Shown here: positions 13,391-14,493 of the stretch, in pieces
Position numbering within the stretch: position 1 is the stretch's first letter
Layout: each line of letters begins with the position of its first letter
Origin: an uncultured Sutterella sp.
GTDB lineage: Bacteria > Pseudomonadota > Gammaproteobacteria > Burkholderiales > Burkholderiaceae_F
Direction of reading: 5' to 3'
NCBI GenBank assembly: GCA_900554675.1
Contig: USIM01000006.1
Location: 1-14,493, forward strand
DNA length: 14,493 nt
Made by a program: the position numbers and the translations under genes
The notes under the pieces: generated by a model
The model's input: the letters and a program-made list of their open reading frames with translations, nothing else
Database searches by the model: none
What the model was told of the DNA's origin: nothing

Positions 13391-14209
13391 CTATGCTTTT
13401 CCTAACTCGTCGGCCAAGACTTGGTTACGATCAAAAGCGGCTTGAATCGCTTCATCCATCATGCCCATAAAGTCGTGCTCTTGCATGACACGCAAAGCTT
13501 CTGCCGTGGTACCGCCTTTACTCGTCACGTTTTCACGCAATTTTGAAGGAGCGTCGTTACTGAGACTGGCGAGTTTGCCTGCGCCCACCACCGTCATGAT
13601 GGCCATGCGACGGGCGCCCGCTTCATCAAAACCGCGACGAACGGCAGCCGCTTCCAAGGCTTCAATAAAACGGAACACGTAAGCAGGGCCCGAACCCGAG
13701 ACGGTCGAAAGGACATCCAATTGCTCTTCGCTATTGACCGTGATGACTTCCCCCATGGCAGCTAAAACGTCTTGTGCCACGGTGCGATCTTCGACTTTAA
13801 GCTCAGAAGGAACGTACAAACCGACAACACCAGCACCCACCAACGCAGGCGTATTGGGCATGGCACGAACAACGCGACTTGATCCCACCCAACGGGCCAT
13901 ATCGGCAATGCGAACGCCAGCTGCAATCGAAATAAATAAGGCGCCTTCTTTGAAATAAGCCTTTAACGAATCAATGGTTTGGGATAACCCTTGCGGCTTA
14001 ACTGCCAACACAATGACGTCTGCTGCGGATAACCAGTCACCCCCGGTTTGATGCGTCTGCACACCATAGGTTTGGCCCAAGTGCTCGCGCTTATTGGCAT
14101 TGCGATCCAAAACGTCAATCATCTTGGCATCCACGCTGCTTCCGACAAGCCCTGCTACCAAGGCCGTTGCCATATTACCGCCACCGAGCATGGCAATTCG
14201 TTTTTGCAT
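13391..14209 (-). CDS. proC: Pyrroline-5-carboxylate reductase
   Basis: A 272-residue NAD(P)H-dependent enzyme for the last step of proline synthesis, reducing 1-pyrroline-5-carboxylate to proline in the cytosol. The N-terminal Rossmann motif LGGGNMA is at about residues 8-14; VLAVKPQ, RAMPNTPALVGAGV and the dimerisation-domain signature with VSGSGPAYVF and SKGGTTAEALRVM follow, as in the family. Length is usual (E. coli 269). The ATG at 14209 has AAGGTG 6 nt upstream; a GTG three codons earlier (14218) is less likely. The ribosome binding site overlaps the yggS stop codon (11 nt upstream), so the two are probably cotranscribed and coupled. yggS-proC adjacency is common in proteobacteria. Confidence 0.96.
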   Translation of the reverse strand: MQKRIAMLGGGNMATALVAGLVGSSVDAKMIDVLDRNANKREHLGQTYGVQTHQTGGDWLSAADVIVLAVKPQGLSQTIDSLKAYFKEGALFISIAAGVRIADMARWVGSSRVVRAMPNTPALVGAGVVGLYVPSELKVEDRTVAQDVLAAMGEVITVNSEEQLDVLSTVSGSGPAYVFRFIEALEAAAVRRGFDEAGARRMAIMTVVGAGKLASLSNDAPSKLRENVTSKGGTTAEALRVMQEHDFMGMMDEAIQAAFDRNQVLADELGKA

Positions 14210-14219
14210 CTTTGTCACC

Positions 14220-14493
14220 TTATTTCGTTAATCTTTTTGAATAGTCACGAGCGCCGAAAATGGCCGATCCCACACGAACCAACGTTGCTCCCTCTTGAAT
14301 CGCCTCAACAAAGTCTGAACTCATCCCCATGGAAAGAACGTCCAAATCAAAGCCCTTCGTTTTTAACGATTCAAACAATGCTTTCATTTTACGGAAAGCC
14401 AAGAGGGTCGACGTCATTGGCAAATTGGGATTCGGAATGCACATTAAGCCACGCACTTTAATTTTGGGAAGCGTCACCAATTTAGCTAAGAGT
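14220..14493 (-). CDS. yggS: YggS/PLPBP pyridoxal-phosphate homeostasis protein (5'-partial)
   Basis: The frame is open to the window end, so only about 90 C-terminal residues are seen. They carry [13 protein letters not shown], then [32 protein letters not shown], the C-terminal signature of the YggS/YlmE/PROSC family of single-domain type III-fold PLP-binding proteins (SMGMSxDxxxAIxxGxTxVRxGxxIFG). Family members bind PLP without known catalysis and help keep B6 vitamers and amino and keto acids in balance. It is upstream of and coupled to proC. The N-terminal PLP-lysine region lies outside the window. Confidence 0.95.
   Translation of the reverse strand, partial: LLAKLVTLPKIKVRGLMCIPNPNLPMTSTLLAFRKMKALFESLKTKGFDLDVLSMGMSSDFVEAIQEGATLVRVGSAIFGARDYSKRLTK

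Overview
The window looks like chromosomal DNA from an anaerobic, probably asaccharolytic Gram-negative bacterium. The best guess is a betaproteobacterium of the Sutterellaceae/Parasutterella type (Burkholderiales). This is an inference from gene content: a ridA-recG-oxyR block, an entericidin-like lipoprotein, an aspartate/fumarate respiration block and mid-range GC. No rRNA or other phylogenetic marker is present. I see no mobile element, CRISPR array, tRNA or rRNA.

Layout: (1) 1-975, + strand: C-terminal half of an MMPL/RND-type exporter, cut by the window start. (2) 1004-8463, all on the - strand, in transcription order frdA, frdB, aspA, dcuA, dcuB-like. DcuA would bring in aspartate in exchange for succinate, AspA would deaminate aspartate to fumarate, and FrdAB would reduce fumarate to succinate, which leaves through a Dcu antiporter. 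The first four genes share a strongly restricted codon set and good ribosome binding sites. The dcuB-like gene does not, and it has its own terminator-separated promoter with an FNR-like box. The intergenic gaps hold many stem-loops and one (TTTTA)5 tandem repeat. (3) 8464-9151: a divergent, AT-rich intergenic region of about 0.7 kb holding a structured frdA leader and a good ridA promoter. (4) 9152-12569, + strand: ridA, recG and oxyR, tightly spaced and closed by a strong intrinsic terminator. (5) 12631-14493, - strand: yggS (cut by the window end), proC, a GNAT acetyltransferase and a small entericidin-family lipoprotein.

The most interesting points are a fumarate reductase locus with no membrane-anchor gene beside it although both soluble subunits look like the Wolinella-type quinol:fumarate reductase; the regulatory-looking leaders of frdA, aspA and dcuA, including the pentanucleotide repeat upstream of dcuA; and an exporter half lacking the usual TM10 Asp-Tyr pair. 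I do not see clear evidence of a wholly new system. Most genes are conserved housekeeping or anaerobic-respiration genes.
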